Of a stretch of DNA of 64,000 nt, positions 27,312 to 39,500 are shown in pieces. The notes under the pieces are model-generated. The model worked only from the letters and a program-made list of their open reading frames with translations. It was not told the DNA's origin and did no database searches. How positions within the stretch are numbered: the first letter of the stretch is position 1; every line of letters starts with the position of its first letter. The stretch is from Mansonella perstans. Taxonomy: Eukaryota; Nematoda; Chromadorea; Rhabditida; Onchocercidae. Position numbers and translations under genes: made by a program. Where the stretch lies: NCBI GenBank assembly GCA_037074765.1, contig JBAMDO010000181.1:310001-374000 (forward strand), given 5' to 3'.

Positions 27312-28161
27312 GTAAGTCAAGGACTGGCTAAGGTTAAGATCTTACAACTAGCACCGAAATTCAGAAAATTGAAGTTTATTTTTTAGTATGCAATTGCACT
27401 GCATCTATTAAAAAGTGCTGTACTAGATTAGTGATTATTCTCGGTAATGATATCAATTAATATCAGTTGGCAAGATCAACTTTGATTGACTAGTATTGAT
27501 TTCTTTTTATCTTTTTAAATTTTATTGTTAGTATGACACTGAACTAAAATAGCCATTGTCGTGAATTATAATATCTATACAGTAAGTTTGATGAACTGAA
27601 CGAAATAAAGTAATATCAAATGTATCATTTGTTGTTGTTATCAGTTGGACCATTGTCCTCAGAAACCAATTTTTTGAGTCAAAATCAAAATTCATTTTTC
27701 TAAAGTTTGCATTTTAAAGGGCATATTTATTATTGTTTTTCGAATGGTGAAGTGCAAAGTGCAGTAAAGCGACAATTATTAAGGCTGAAAAAGCATGTTT
27801 CAAGATATCCAGCCACACATTAGTCAGTAATTTTAATGTTTTAATAAACAGATATGGGTTGCGAACACTTTAATTTAAGCAATACAATAATTTTTATAAA
27901 TTTTATTAATGAAGTAATTGATTATAATTGCTATAACAGGCCATCTATTTTCAATGAACAACTATGTTTTGAAATAGAAAGAAGCTACATTTTGAAAGAG
28001 CTAAATGAATGGGACAGTTAATTGGGTATACCCACGGAAGAGTTGAGTAATACGGATAGCACAAAAAGGACTCATAATTCTCATTAAAATGTGTGTTCAG
28101 GAAACTGATAAGCGATCTAACTATGACACAATTGTTATTTTGTCGCTGTTGCTGTTAAACA

Positions 28162-28629
28162 ATGCAAAGGATATATGTTCCACATAAGTACTCCAATGAA
28201 CTTAGTTTCAATTTCGTTACAGCAATCAAACGACGAAACGCTGATTACAATTTCAAAATTAGAAAACATAAGTTAGAAATCCCTAAATCCAAAACTGTTT
28301 ATCAAGTTTTGATTGTCAGGTTTGGCTTAATATTTGGCTTTAATTTAAGCATAATCGCTAACTGAAATTAGTGAAACAAACTGATTAAACGGTTTTAGCA
28401 AATTTTATGATATATGATTTTAAGAAAAAGCGATTTGGAGCAACAATATTCGCAATCAACAAGATTTTTGAATCCAAACGATGAAAGATTCGCTATGAAT
28501 ATTCGAAGAATAATATATATGTTGCACAAACCAATCGTATTTGTTCTGTTGTTCGATTATTTCACTGAAATAAATGAAATATTTTTGCAACATTGTCGGC
28601 AGCAAATTATCATTTATTTGGATAGTTAG
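28162..28629 (+). other. Two coding-like ORFs beside an inverted repeat
   Basis: Plus ORFs 28162-28365 (containing VTAIKRRNADYNFKIRKHKL) and 28414-28629 (containing STRFLNPNDERFAMNIRRII) follow one another, and the second stops exactly where the inverted-repeat arm starts. They could be remnants of a mobile-element protein or exons of a host gene. No family is recognised and the A/T bias weakens the coding case. Confidence 0.25.
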
Positions 28630-29160
28630 TCATTAAGAAATAATTTAGATGCATCGATTAATCATCTTTATTAAACCAGAGCCTTAACGGCTAGATATTT
28701 TTTTAAAAAAAAGAAAGAAGCTACAAGCTTAGTATATCTAAGAAAGTACATGGCATTGTTGAGTGTTAAGCTAGGACAATATGACAAGCAAATAAATTAT
28801 TGACGAAAAGTAATACATTTTGGCTTATTTATTTATTGAAGCGATGATTGGTGTTATGTAAAACGGATTACGCACAATTTCAACACTTCTGAATAAATTT
28901 GAGAAGTGCAGTTCTGATGCTGAATAACAAAAATACTACATTTATCTCAGTATTAATATCGTTCAGACAACGGTGCAAGACTTACATAATCGATCAGTAT
29001 GTCCAAACACTTGCAACGGTAAACTGTTGTCTATTAATTAATTAAATTAGCAAATAATAATCATTAAAACATATACCAGTTCAAGTTAATAATTAACATA
29101 AGGCTCTGCTCCAATAAAGATGATTAATCGATGTATCTAAATTATTTTTTGATGACCATC
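28626..29160. repeat. Inverted repeat pair, arms about 60 bp
   Basis: Arm A at about 28626-28690 and arm B at about 29095-29160 are reverse complements of one another. They share the core ATCGATTAATCATCTTTATT, AATAATTTAGAT and CAGAGCCTTA. About 400 bp lie between the arms, including the start of the second direct-repeat copy. The layout fits the ends of a small non-autonomous DNA element (MITE-like) with no transposase of its own. Target-site duplications were not clear. Confidence 0.65.
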
Positions 29161-29308
29161 TCAAATTAAAACCTTCATTTGTGGATTGAAATTTATTGAC
29201 GGAGAACTTCATGACTTGCTAATTAAGATGTATGTCCGTAAATCATCTATCTGAAACGCTTTTCACTCATCGGAAGTTGAACAAGCGACAGTACATACAG
29301 GTGATAAG

Positions 29309-31131
29309 ATTAAGCAATCAAAGACTTACAGTCCCTTTGAACTATGCAAATAAAAGGCCAAAAACCATCCTAATCAAAAAACAAAAAACAAAAAGAAAAA
29401 CAATAATTTAAAATCAAAAAAAAATTAAGCGTAGAAAATACCTATTGAGATATCCATAATTCCAATTATGGTAATATCAGAGTTATTCGATTCAATTGCA
29501 CATCAGTCGTTAAAATTTCTAAATTGCTTCAGAACCCCAATCATTTACAGACTTATATTAATCTATTCGTTAACACTTTTGTTTTTGTTTGAATAAAACA
29601 TCGTAGCGAAATTTCTATCAAAAAAGATAAATAAAACTAAAACGAAAAGTTAAATTTCAAATTAAATTAGGTCTTTCAACTATTTATTCTCTATGATATG
29701 AAACAACTTTCTTTGATAGACATTTGTTTGGAAAAAAGTGCGTGAATCTTAATCGTTTTGGTCAAATTTCTATTAAACAAATTTTGTATTTTCACTTCAC
29801 CTGGCAGTATCTCGCATGAGAATATTTTGCTTTATAAAAAGTTAATTTTCATATTAATTGTGCAAGAAATAAACTTTTTAATCATTAATATTAAGTAATT
29901 TATTGCTCAATGTGGTATATGAAACATGCAGCAGCGGTACGATTTTACTTCTTCAGTGGAATTAATTTCTTTCCAGTAACATCTCCGATCGACAAATTTG
30001 ATTCTTCAGAAAAATTGAACTTTGTTCTCTGTTAGATTACGCAACTTAGTGAGTGAGAAAGCGCAAATTCTTGAAAAACAAAAACAGCAAAGAAGTATCA
30101 CTTACATAGTTGAAATTATATCCTGTTGCTGGGCGAAATTTGAGATTTCAGTAAAGAAAGAAATTAGTTCGTTATCACATTCTCTCTATTCATTTGTTGT
30201 ATGCTCGTGATGTTAATTTACCTTAGCGTTTACTCAACTAAAGATTAATTTCGAAAGAGCCGACAGGTCAACTGCTTTGTATATTCTTTTTCATGTGTAA
30301 ACGTCAGCCTTACAAAATTTTTGCAAAAGTTGTAAGAAAAGTCAATTCATACATATATTTATTTCGAAGAACAAGCATCAAGATGTAAAGAGATTTTATC
30401 TGAAAAATTTGTTTTTAAATTTCAAAATCTTGGTTTCACTAACTTCTTATGAGTGATACTTGATCTTCGCTTTACATGAGGTAGGTGAAACAAATGTTTA
30501 ATTTTTTAAGGATTTTTTTAATTGACTGCAATATTACAAAGACCAAAAGTCTTTTGTTCTACTTCTCCAATTAAAATTTCCTCTATATAAAAACTGTGAA
30601 TTTATAACAAAACTTCCATTAACTGTCAAAAATTGATGCGATTATTTTGAAATTGGAGAAAATTATCTAAATTCGAATATTCATCACACCATATCGCATT
30701 TTGTTTGATCGTTTTAATATTTATTAAAAAAGATTCATTTTTCAGATAAATCTCTTTCTGTTCTGTGTTCAGTTCAATACTGAACTGATTTACGTTAATG
30801 GATTCTGTAGTACTGCGGGAAACATGTTGAATATAGGGTTAGGTTTAACATGGAACAACAATTAAATAGTAGAAGATTGAACTGAAGCCTTAAACTTGAA
30901 TTCTTTGAAATTTTCTGATTAAAAATAAGCATATTCGATACAGAAGTTTAAGGACCTGGACAAGCTTATTGAAGTACTAGAGTGCTTATGAAGAATTTTT
31001 TTTAAACTTTCAGAAAATATGGAATCATATTAATATGTGGAAGAAAAAGGATTACGAATTAAACGAAAAAGGATTTTTTCAAGAATTTAATGGTATTAAA
31101 ACCATAAACACTCTTATTCAAAGTCCCAGGA
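29309..31131. other. AT-rich, no supported gene
   Basis: No supported gene. A weak plus segment at 30030-30090 after CTCTGTTAG (containing LVSEKAQILEKQKQQR) could be an exon but has no partners. Confidence 0.4.
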
Positions 31132-31308
31132 ATGTACCAGGCAAAAAAAAGAAATTTTTTTGTTGTAATTCTCAGGCTTTTACTTCTGGCAACTGAAACA
31201 GAAATATCGGGAAGTTGTGAAAATAAACTGTTAATGACTTGTCAGTGTGACTTCATTGAAGAATGCGTCATTTTGTTTTCTGGGTATTTGCTTGATGCGA
31301 AATTGTAG
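31132..31308 (+). CDS. Possible small secreted cysteine-containing protein
   Basis: A complete 58-codon ORF starts with Met, has a basic N-region and a hydrophobic core (FFVVILRLLLLAT) like a signal peptide, and then a short chain with four cysteines (SGSCENK, MTCQCDF, EECVI), ending at TAG. A good acceptor (TTGTAATTCTCAG) lies inside it, at 31165-31177, so the last part may instead be an exon of a longer gene. Family unknown. Codon use after the signal is more balanced than in the flanks. Confidence 0.35.
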   Translation: MYQAKKRNFFVVILRLLLLATETEISGSCENKLLMTCQCDFIEECVILFSGYLLDAKL

Positions 31309-32660
31309 CAAGAACTAGACCGATTGGTCAAGAGAACAAAAAGATATAAGGAGAGGTGAAATTGCAAAAGAGATACTCTAATGATTCTTATTAAAAGCAT
31401 AGCCCTGAAAATCAAAGATCTGCATGATTTCTTTTATCAAACTAATAACAATTGAATTGCTAATCATTTCAAAAATCGATTAATTCTTCATATTGTCAGC
31501 ATTTCCTCTAACACTAACCTCTATCTCGTGATCTGTCAAGTACTTAAAGATTTTGACTTACACAGATATGTTTCAAATTTCTCTCTTATTGCTATTTCTT
31601 CCTTATGATTGATGTATCGCTAATGATGTATCACGGGACATTTATTCTGTTGATACGTTGTTTAACTTCACAACATCAAACGAAATGACAAACTTCTTTA
31701 CTATTGTTATTGTTATGATTATTATTTTATTATTTATTATTATTAGTAAGTAGTAATAATATTATTATTATTATTTTTATTACTATTATTATAATATTAT
31801 TATTATTGCTAGTTATTGCAATTCAATGTTTTAAATGATCATTTAAATTAATTTTTTTATCTGATAACTGCCTGCAAAAGTACTTCTCGGTCTTTTTACA
31901 TTCAAAAATGGACACAATTTCAGGTTTTTAAAGTGACCTAGATTACTTATGGAAAATAAGAAATTCTTTTTAATTTCCTGTTTTCATCTCTGAAATACAA
32001 CATTACCAGATCACTGCAACAACAGAATCGGATGTCAGTTAGGTTTCTGTAATACTTTCATCTACCCGGCCGCATCTTGTCTTTTTACCTTTCATTCTAC
32101 TTCATCAAACGCTTTTTATTGCACAATCATAAAACTGCCTCTTATTTACTTAAAATCGAGTTGAATAAGCACTTAACTAAATAATCGTTTTGTTTTCCTG
32201 TTACCCTATTGTCTGCATAATAACCTTCGTTTTCCATTGAATTCGTGCATTGCATTATTTACGAAACAAGTAAATCCACAAGGATTATCTTAAAAATCTA
32301 GTCTAATGTGATTGCATTTGATAAAAATTACGATCCTTAATAGTTATACTTACCAACTTTTCAAATACGTTTTTTTGATTTTTTAAATTAAGAAAACTTT
32401 TCATCCATCCCATTCTTTCGCTTCAAATTCAAACGAAAGAACTTATAAGTCTTTATGATAAACAAAGAATTTTCATCAAATATTTCAGGCCTTACTGACT
32501 CTTTTTTCCACTTTTCTACCTCACTACCTTAACTTGGCAACACTTCTTCATTTCTTCCTATAACATCGGCATATAAACAGCACTGCCTACAATTAATGTG
32601 AGCATCGTTTCATTAAATTCACAAAAATAAGATAAAATCTATTGAATAAGTTTCTAGCTA
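31309..32660. other. AT-rich, no gene; ATT-rich tract
   Basis: No coding region seen. An imperfect ATT/TTA trinucleotide tract occupies about 31706-31811. Confidence 0.5.
31706..31811. repeat. Imperfect ATT trinucleotide tract
   Basis: Repeated TTATTATTATTA-type units interrupted by single changes. Confidence 0.85.
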
Positions 32661-32833
32661 TTATTTCACCCTTTCCACACATCCCTCTCTAAATGTTTCG
32701 GTCTCCCCGCGACTCTCTCCGGGTGTCCTTGTTCGAGCCTGTTCTTTTCCTCCTTTCTTCCCTTGTCCTTGCCTCCGTTTCTTTCCTATTTCTTCTCTCA
32801 TAATTCTCTCAGCGGTTGTTTGACGTTTGCGAC
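32661..32833 (-). CDS. Possible 3'-terminal exon, very basic; polypurine tract
   Basis: On the minus strand a perfect-looking acceptor (CTCTAATTCAG) opens a 57-codon frame ending at TAA: basic and low in complexity (RKRQTTAERIMREEIGKKRR, then GQGKKGGKEQARTRTPGESR). G+C content is far above the neighbourhood. Caution: the minus strand here is almost all purine, so all three frames are open and the ORF may be an accident of composition. Adjacent 32890-32990 is also open in several frames on both strands (plus frame contains SRNYDSRKYSDPTAEQKSQI). Confidence 0.3.
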
Positions 32834-33751
32834 CTGAATTAGAGTAAGTGCAGTCCTAGGACTGAAAAATTAGAGAATTCCGAATTCATCATGCTGGTTC
32901 AAGGAACTATGATTCACGGAAGTACTCTGATCCAACTGCAGAGCAAAAATCGCAAATTCTACACCATTTTTTATCAGTGAATGATTGATGCTCATTTAGT
33001 TTTAAATATTTGTCATGTAATATTTTCTGGGAAAATATGTTCAAAGTGAATGAATTATTGAAGAGATTTGTCAAATTTGGAATGGGTCCTTACGGAAAAT
33101 AGCAAGTGAATTTTTTTTGGACTCTAAGATCAAGCCTTCACATTTGTCATTTGGGCATTATGATAGAAATTCATATTACATATATATGACGGTATTTTAA
33201 GACAAATGTTACTCTTGAAAACGCTAAACAGGATTTGCAGGGTTTCATTAAAAAATAGTTTGGTAAACTGGCTGGCTATTCATTTGAATACTAGCTGTAA
33301 TTTATTTTTATCACCACATAAAATTTAAGCTATAAATCATTTCAATTTAATTTACCAGATTACATCCTATCGCATTATTTCATCCGTTTTTATTTTTCTC
33401 ATTGATAGCAAACTTTACGAAGTTAACCGTTTAAATTTGAGCCATAATCTTATTTTACATCTCGAAATTAGAGTATAACCATTTCCTTATGTCATTTTTT
33501 ATCATCCCACCCAGTTCCTCACTAAATCTCCCATTATTACCGCCATGAGTAATAATGGTTTTTTGATAAAATGCTATAAATAACTGGTCGTTGTTCCACC
33601 AATGGTAATCTGATTAATGGTTAGTTCTGCGACAAAACTATTTATGAATAAGCGGTAAGGTCGAAAGTTACATTGGTACCGCTTATTTGCGTATAAAAAG
33701 AAAAAACAGCTTGTTTGCATAATAATCATTCTGTACAACATATACAGACAA

Positions 33752-33802
33752 ACACACACACATACACACACACACACACACACACATACATACACACACA
33801 AA
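33752..33802. repeat. CA-dinucleotide microsatellite
   Basis: Mostly ACACAC with TACA interruptions. It creates a Cys-Val ORF on the minus strand that is not a gene. Confidence 0.9.
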
Positions 33803-34390
33803 TACACTCAAAAACATATTCATTCATATAGCAAACATCATTTTGCTGTTGTTGAGTCATGCTAGTTCAGGCAGTTATGCCTCTTTGCTTTTTCAGTAGT
33901 GTCATTGTGCTTCTTTAGTATTATTGCGTCCTGTGCCCTGTGTCATATGTTCTTGGCAGTGTATTTCTTCATCTTATCACTGATAGGCAGTGTATATCAT
34001 TTTGAGCTTTTTCGTACTTTCACAACAAATATCGTTTGTTTTAAAAATTAATTCCACTATCAATTTGTCATCAAATAATTGTTCCTTTTTTTTTTTGCCA
34101 TTTAATTTTTCAATTACAATTCTCTATGGGCAAATAAATGTTGAACAAAAATAAATTATGGGTAAAGATGTAATCAGCTGAACTTTTAATTTCACTTTAT
34201 TTTTATCCTTTTCTAACCAAAATTTTAAACATCAAAATTTTTTAAATGTTATTTATCGGTCAACATTTACTATCAATCCTTTTTTTTTTTTTTTTTTTTT
34301 GTTTTTCAAGTTTTTGATTATAAGCTATCTCATAGGGAATTCTCACGAATACTTTTCATGAGCTTGGCATTTAGTCTTTGATCATAATTA

Positions 34391-34412
34391 CATATATATA
34401 TATATATATATG
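34391..34412. repeat. TA-dinucleotide tract
   Basis: Uninterrupted TATATA run. Confidence 0.9.
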
Positions 34413-36524
34413 TATGGAAGAAATATCGACAGTATTTGAAGGGATATTTCATGCCAATGAAGAATTAGTTTTTATATTTGTGCCTTATAAAGAATAAATG
34501 TTTTGGTTCACATTTGTTATTCTCTGTGGGAATAAGTTAAGGAATTTTTTAATTACTTTCAGTTGTTCTTTATTTCCAATGAAAGTTTGGTATCAAATGA
34601 GAGCAAGTTAATTTCCTTTTCAGTAACCACAGTCCATGTTTATTTACATCGTTAAAAAAAATTGCTTCATCAATCATTTTATGGTGTGTGTATATGGTAC
34701 ATCTGTGTGTGTGCAGAGATTTTCTATGCAAACTAAATTTTGCTTAACGTACATTTCACATTTATTATATGAATATATAAATTAATTCTAAAAGTTAATG
34801 AATGAGAACAACCGGTGCTATTATATGTTAAATACAGAGAGACAATTTATTTTGATCTACTAATAGGTTTACTTTATTTTTATTGCTTCTTGATAATATT
34901 ATCATTTGATAAAGAGATAAAAAAGCGAAAACGTGATATATTACCTGTTTTCGTAATATAACTTTTCATCTTAAAATATTTGTGTGTAACCAGTTTAGCA
35001 TTGTTAATTTCATAGTTTTTTTCCTTAAGGAAACTTCATGGATATCTTTTTGTGAGTAATGAAAATCCGGTACTGAGAGCAATAACTAATCCGGCAACAG
35101 TAATCATCGACTCGCATCATTTTTACGATTTGGTTACTTGAAAACCTGCTGCTATAATACCACATCACCATTTACTTCGATCGATGATATAAGCATTGAT
35201 GGACGACCACATGTTGTATTGCGGAATTGGAATAGAACAAAAAAATAGAATAGAATTGAACATGATAAGTAGGGAAGAGAGAAAGTGGAGTCGGATGAAC
35301 GGCAAACGCAAATGAATACAAGAAATGAAATTTGACAGAGCTGAACAAATGTTTGAAAATGTAGTTTTGTTGTTGGTTGAAGAACGACAATGATGTGCCC
35401 TGTGCATCATCTTATCCATCATAATAGTGCCACTCTTTCTTTTTCTTGTCATAAAATAAATAAATGGCTCACTGATTGCATCATTGATTGATATGCTTGT
35501 TTCAGTTATTACTTCTAAATTAGAAATCTCATCTGATTTAGAATGAATATTCCATCACGTAATGATTAAGCTAATTTCACTTGAATGAACAAATTATACA
35601 CTAAAATAATAATAACATATTCGTCATAAAACCTTTCAACAAACAGTAAACTCTCAAAAATTCTAATTTATTGAAGTGTATATCACATTTGCAGTAGAAA
35701 AATTGAAAATGCTTAAAATTAGTTGCAAAGCTGTTACATCCAACTTTAACATGTCTTACGTAAAGAATATCATAGTTGTTAGGACCTATCAAAATTACTT
35801 TGCAGTCAGCAAACAGTGCTTCATCGTTACATCTTCATGAAAATACTTCATCCGGAAAGAAAATTGAATAACATTCTGCTAAAATGTGATCCAAAAATCA
35901 CTGCTTTCTGTTCAACATTGAGAAGATGAAGTTAAGGTACTATTTTCAACTCTTTTAGATAGGTAGGTATACGGGCAATACCTAATATTTCAAAATTTAA
36001 TGTTCTAGCTGCAACGAACTAACTATTTTTTCTTATGTCATTTATGCTGTATCTATCAATATGCCACTGTAATTGTTCACTTGTTTACTCATTTTTCGTT
36101 TTCATGACATCACGCGACATCACTTTTACTCTCTTTTCCACAAAAATATCACTGGAAGAGTTAACTGTTGCTGTAAAGTCGTCTGGAAGTTGAAAATCTG
36201 TCTGAAAACTTGATGAATTCTTTCTTCTTTACAATTCTCATAAAAATGATGTACCCTCTTTTAACCTTACCGTACTTGTCTAAAAGTGCCTGTAAATATT
36301 CAGTGTAAGTGAGCTTTTTTGTACATGTTTGTTCAACTGTCCACAGATTTTGCTTCCCTTGTAAAGTTATGGGAGAAAAAAAAAGGGTTTTTAAAAATTT
36401 AGAAGAAAAGAGCGACTAGAGAAGTTTAAGTTATTTCACCGACTAAAAGATGCATTTGCAGGAAGAAAAGGTGATATAATCCAAGCAGCTAACCTTATTT
36501 CTTGCTGCTTAATCTAATGTAAGT

Positions 36525-39500
36525 ATGGCAACGATTTCAAGTGAATCACTAATTCAGAAATTGTCTTCACCTGCTACCATAGATTTACAGGGTGGAACTT
36601 TGTTGGATGTAAAAGAGGTTTCTTTTTCTTCATTTCTATAAATATGTTGGGCAAAATGCCCATTAAATTCTAAAACATCATTGACATGTTTGGGCGGTTT
36701 CTGACAGTTTCAGACTGTTTGCAGTTCGACGAAGTTGACGAAACAGATGGCTGCAAGGTACACGTCACCGAGTACCACATTCTCTCTGCAAATGGTCAGG
36801 AAGAGATGACGAAAACTTGTCGGAGAAAGTTAAAAATTGAATGCAATCAAAGTACCAGGAAAACCGAAATTGCTAACGGTAAGCGCAAATGAACCAGCCG
36901 CATGTTTCATACCAGTTCCATATTTAAATTATAATTAGAGCTGATTTTGATTAGTGTTTACAATAAACTTGGTGGAACGGTCGCATTTTTCAATGCTCTG
37001 AATTTTGAGCATTGTGTTTTCAGGTCGGGAAGCTTTGATCGAAGAAAAAACACAACGTGTATTTGGTGATATCGATGGGTTCCGACAGCCCATAGTTCTC
37101 GTTGATAGATCTCAGGCTGTTGTGGATTTTTCTAATCCTGAGGTGTTCCCGTATAGTTAGAAAGAAAAAAGTCTAAATTCTAAATTCATGATATCTTTCA
37201 ACAAGTTATGATTGAAAATGCAAACTAAGTAAAATCTGGGTTTTCAGGGTCCAACAATTAATGCCGTATTACAAAAGACACGGGAAAAATTTCTTAATAT
37301 GTTAAATGAACAGAAAGGTCAGCTTATAAATATGTTTCCTGAATTATTTTCTGAAATGAGAACAAGTTCATCGCTTTCGGATACTCCACAAACTGAAGTT
37401 GAAACGGTTGTTAATCCAGACGGTAGCACGACAACACGAATGCGCTCTTCCAGAGCTTACAGGTTAATTCAATTAATATTCCTGTTTGGTTAATCCTTGA
37501 ATTAGTTGTTGTGCAAAGTTCTCGAGTAAACTGTTGTGAAAAAGCAGTTTTGCTCTGCGTAATAGGTACAATAAGCCTCAAAAGTCTTACAATTTTCCTG
37601 AGAGAAGAAATTCTTGATCAAATGTTTATGGATCTCTTCATTTGTTTCGAATTTAATTTCGTTTAAGATTTTCAGCTGCAGCTAAGTATTGGATTTTGTC
37701 CGAATATTAAATTAAACGCCTCTGGAAAAAACTGGAAAAAACGTGTTTTGGGACAAAAACATTTCATTAATTTATTCTAAGAGTTTCGAAAAGAATGCAA
37801 ACAATTTGCTTCTCAAATATTTTTTCTAATATAACGAATGCATTAGCAGAATTGCAGTACTGAATCTAATGCTCATTTAATTGCACTTCAAAATCCAATT
37901 CTGACTTTTGATAAAATCTTTCACTTGCAGTACACGTTTTTCAAAGCATGAAATGTACATAAATGGCGTAAAACAAGAATCAAAGAGTAAATTCAGAGCC
38001 TTTATGGAATATAAGGGTATATTTTATTTGTGCATATTGTAAAAATTAAATTTCATTTTGATTCAAATCTTTAAATGTCTGCAGGATTTGTTGTTAAAGA
38101 AGCAGCATTTGCATCATTTCCAGCTCTCACAATTAGGAAATTTTATTTTTTTCTAGGTCCAGAAGGCGGTTTCAAAGTGAAACTGCGGGATACTTCTGGA
38201 GATGACGATCTTTCGGAAGAAGAAGCAGATGACGATGATATTGTCGTGGATGCGCAGTCGCAAATCTCAGAAATCCCAGACACACAGTCTCTGGTGATCT
38301 TAGGAGGAAGCTTAAATCGGATACCAGCAATGAAAGAAAAAATCAAAAAACGCACCGAAAAAGCCTGGCTTGCCGCCAAAGAATTAGTTGATTCAGAACA
38401 GCGATATGTTGAAAAACTTCGTCTACTCGATGAAGTATAAATTTACATATGGCTAATATGTTCTGCTTTATTTCATCAAAGTTTCAATAATTCTAAAAGC
38501 AGTTCTTGATCTGTATTGTAGACATTCCGGAAGAAAATTGATGAGGAGAAAATCTTGGAACGGGACAGAATGACACAGCTGTTTTCAAATATATCCAGTT
38601 TACATCAGTTTCATAACACCCATTTATTGCCTGCATTAATGGAAAGTTCACGAGACTGGCATACTACGCATAGGTTTGGAGCAGTTCGTTCATTATTACT
38701 ACTGCATTTATTTCAAAAAAAGAAATGGGTTGCGCACAATTTGATTTTTATTTGTTGATAAAGTTGAAATCATAAGCTTAAGATAGATCTTTATGTTATT
38801 GCATTGCCTTACTATTTGTTATTTTTAAGAATCAGTGGTGTTCTTCGAAAGCGTGCCCCTTTCCTGAAGATGTATTCCGAGTACACAAACAATTACAAAC
38901 GAGCGACCAAGATTTTCGACGAGTGTTTGAAAAAAAAGCGACGTTTTGCACAAATCGTCCATGAAATTGAGGTTCTTATTTGAAAAGTTTACCTGCAGGG
39001 TATTAACTTCAGATGCAAAATTTCATTATTTCCAAATCAGCTGATTTTCAAAAAATCAAAACGCAAGGAAAACGTATAGGGCACTTTAGACATTCAATAA
39101 TCTATTTTATTCATGTCTTTATAGACGAAACCTGAATGTGAAAATTTACCTTTGGTTTCACACCTGATATGTCCAGTACAACGTGTCATGCGATATCAGC
39201 TGTTATTGCAGGTAACTATCCAATTTTTTATTATTTTTCAGGTCAAAGTGAACATTGTGTTTTTGCTGAGTAGTTCTGATTGACCAAAAATTTTCACTTT
39301 TGTGTGTAAATAAATAGGAAATATCATGCTGTGTAAGGAGATGATTGTAAAAATCTTGACAGTTATAGCTTTCCTTTTTAAGGAATACAAGAAGCACCTA
39401 GATCCTTCGGATGTTGATTACGATGATACAGAAGCTGCTCTAGAACTGGTGCTTGATGCAGCAAGTCATGCAAATGAGATGATGCGTAAATTGGTATGTA

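Larger units (their letters stand above)
25021..29308. repeat. Direct repeat pair about 320 bp long, 4 kb apart
   Basis: Copies at about 25021-25358 and 28989-29308, same orientation. Shared runs include AACACTTGCAA, TCTATTAATTAATTAAATT, AAACATATACCAGTTCAAGT, CATGACTTGCTAATTA and CTTTTCACTCATC. The second copy carries an extra block at about 29095-29160, which is one arm of the inverted repeat listed separately. No coding capacity was found in either copy. The spacing resembles LTRs, but the interior shows no reverse transcriptase or protease, so this is more likely a dispersed repeat family. Confidence 0.75.
32834..36524. other. Gene-poor, microsatellites; upstream of FGD gene
   Basis: No supported gene. 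It contains a CA microsatellite (about 33752-33802), a TA tract (about 34391-34412) and many T runs. The minus ORF 35452-35165 overlaps a plus open frame and has no splice context. Confidence 0.45.

Noticed and set aside
25021..29308. LTR retrotransposon suggested by the paired direct repeats
   Set aside because: No reverse transcriptase, integrase, protease or gag-like sequence between the copies, and the copies do not have clear LTR ends.
33574..33807. Minus ORF with a Cys-Val tract
   Set aside because: Produced by the CA microsatellite; no splice or homology support.
35165..35452. Minus ORF of 95 codons
   Set aside because: Overlaps another open minus frame and a plus open frame; no splice context or motif.
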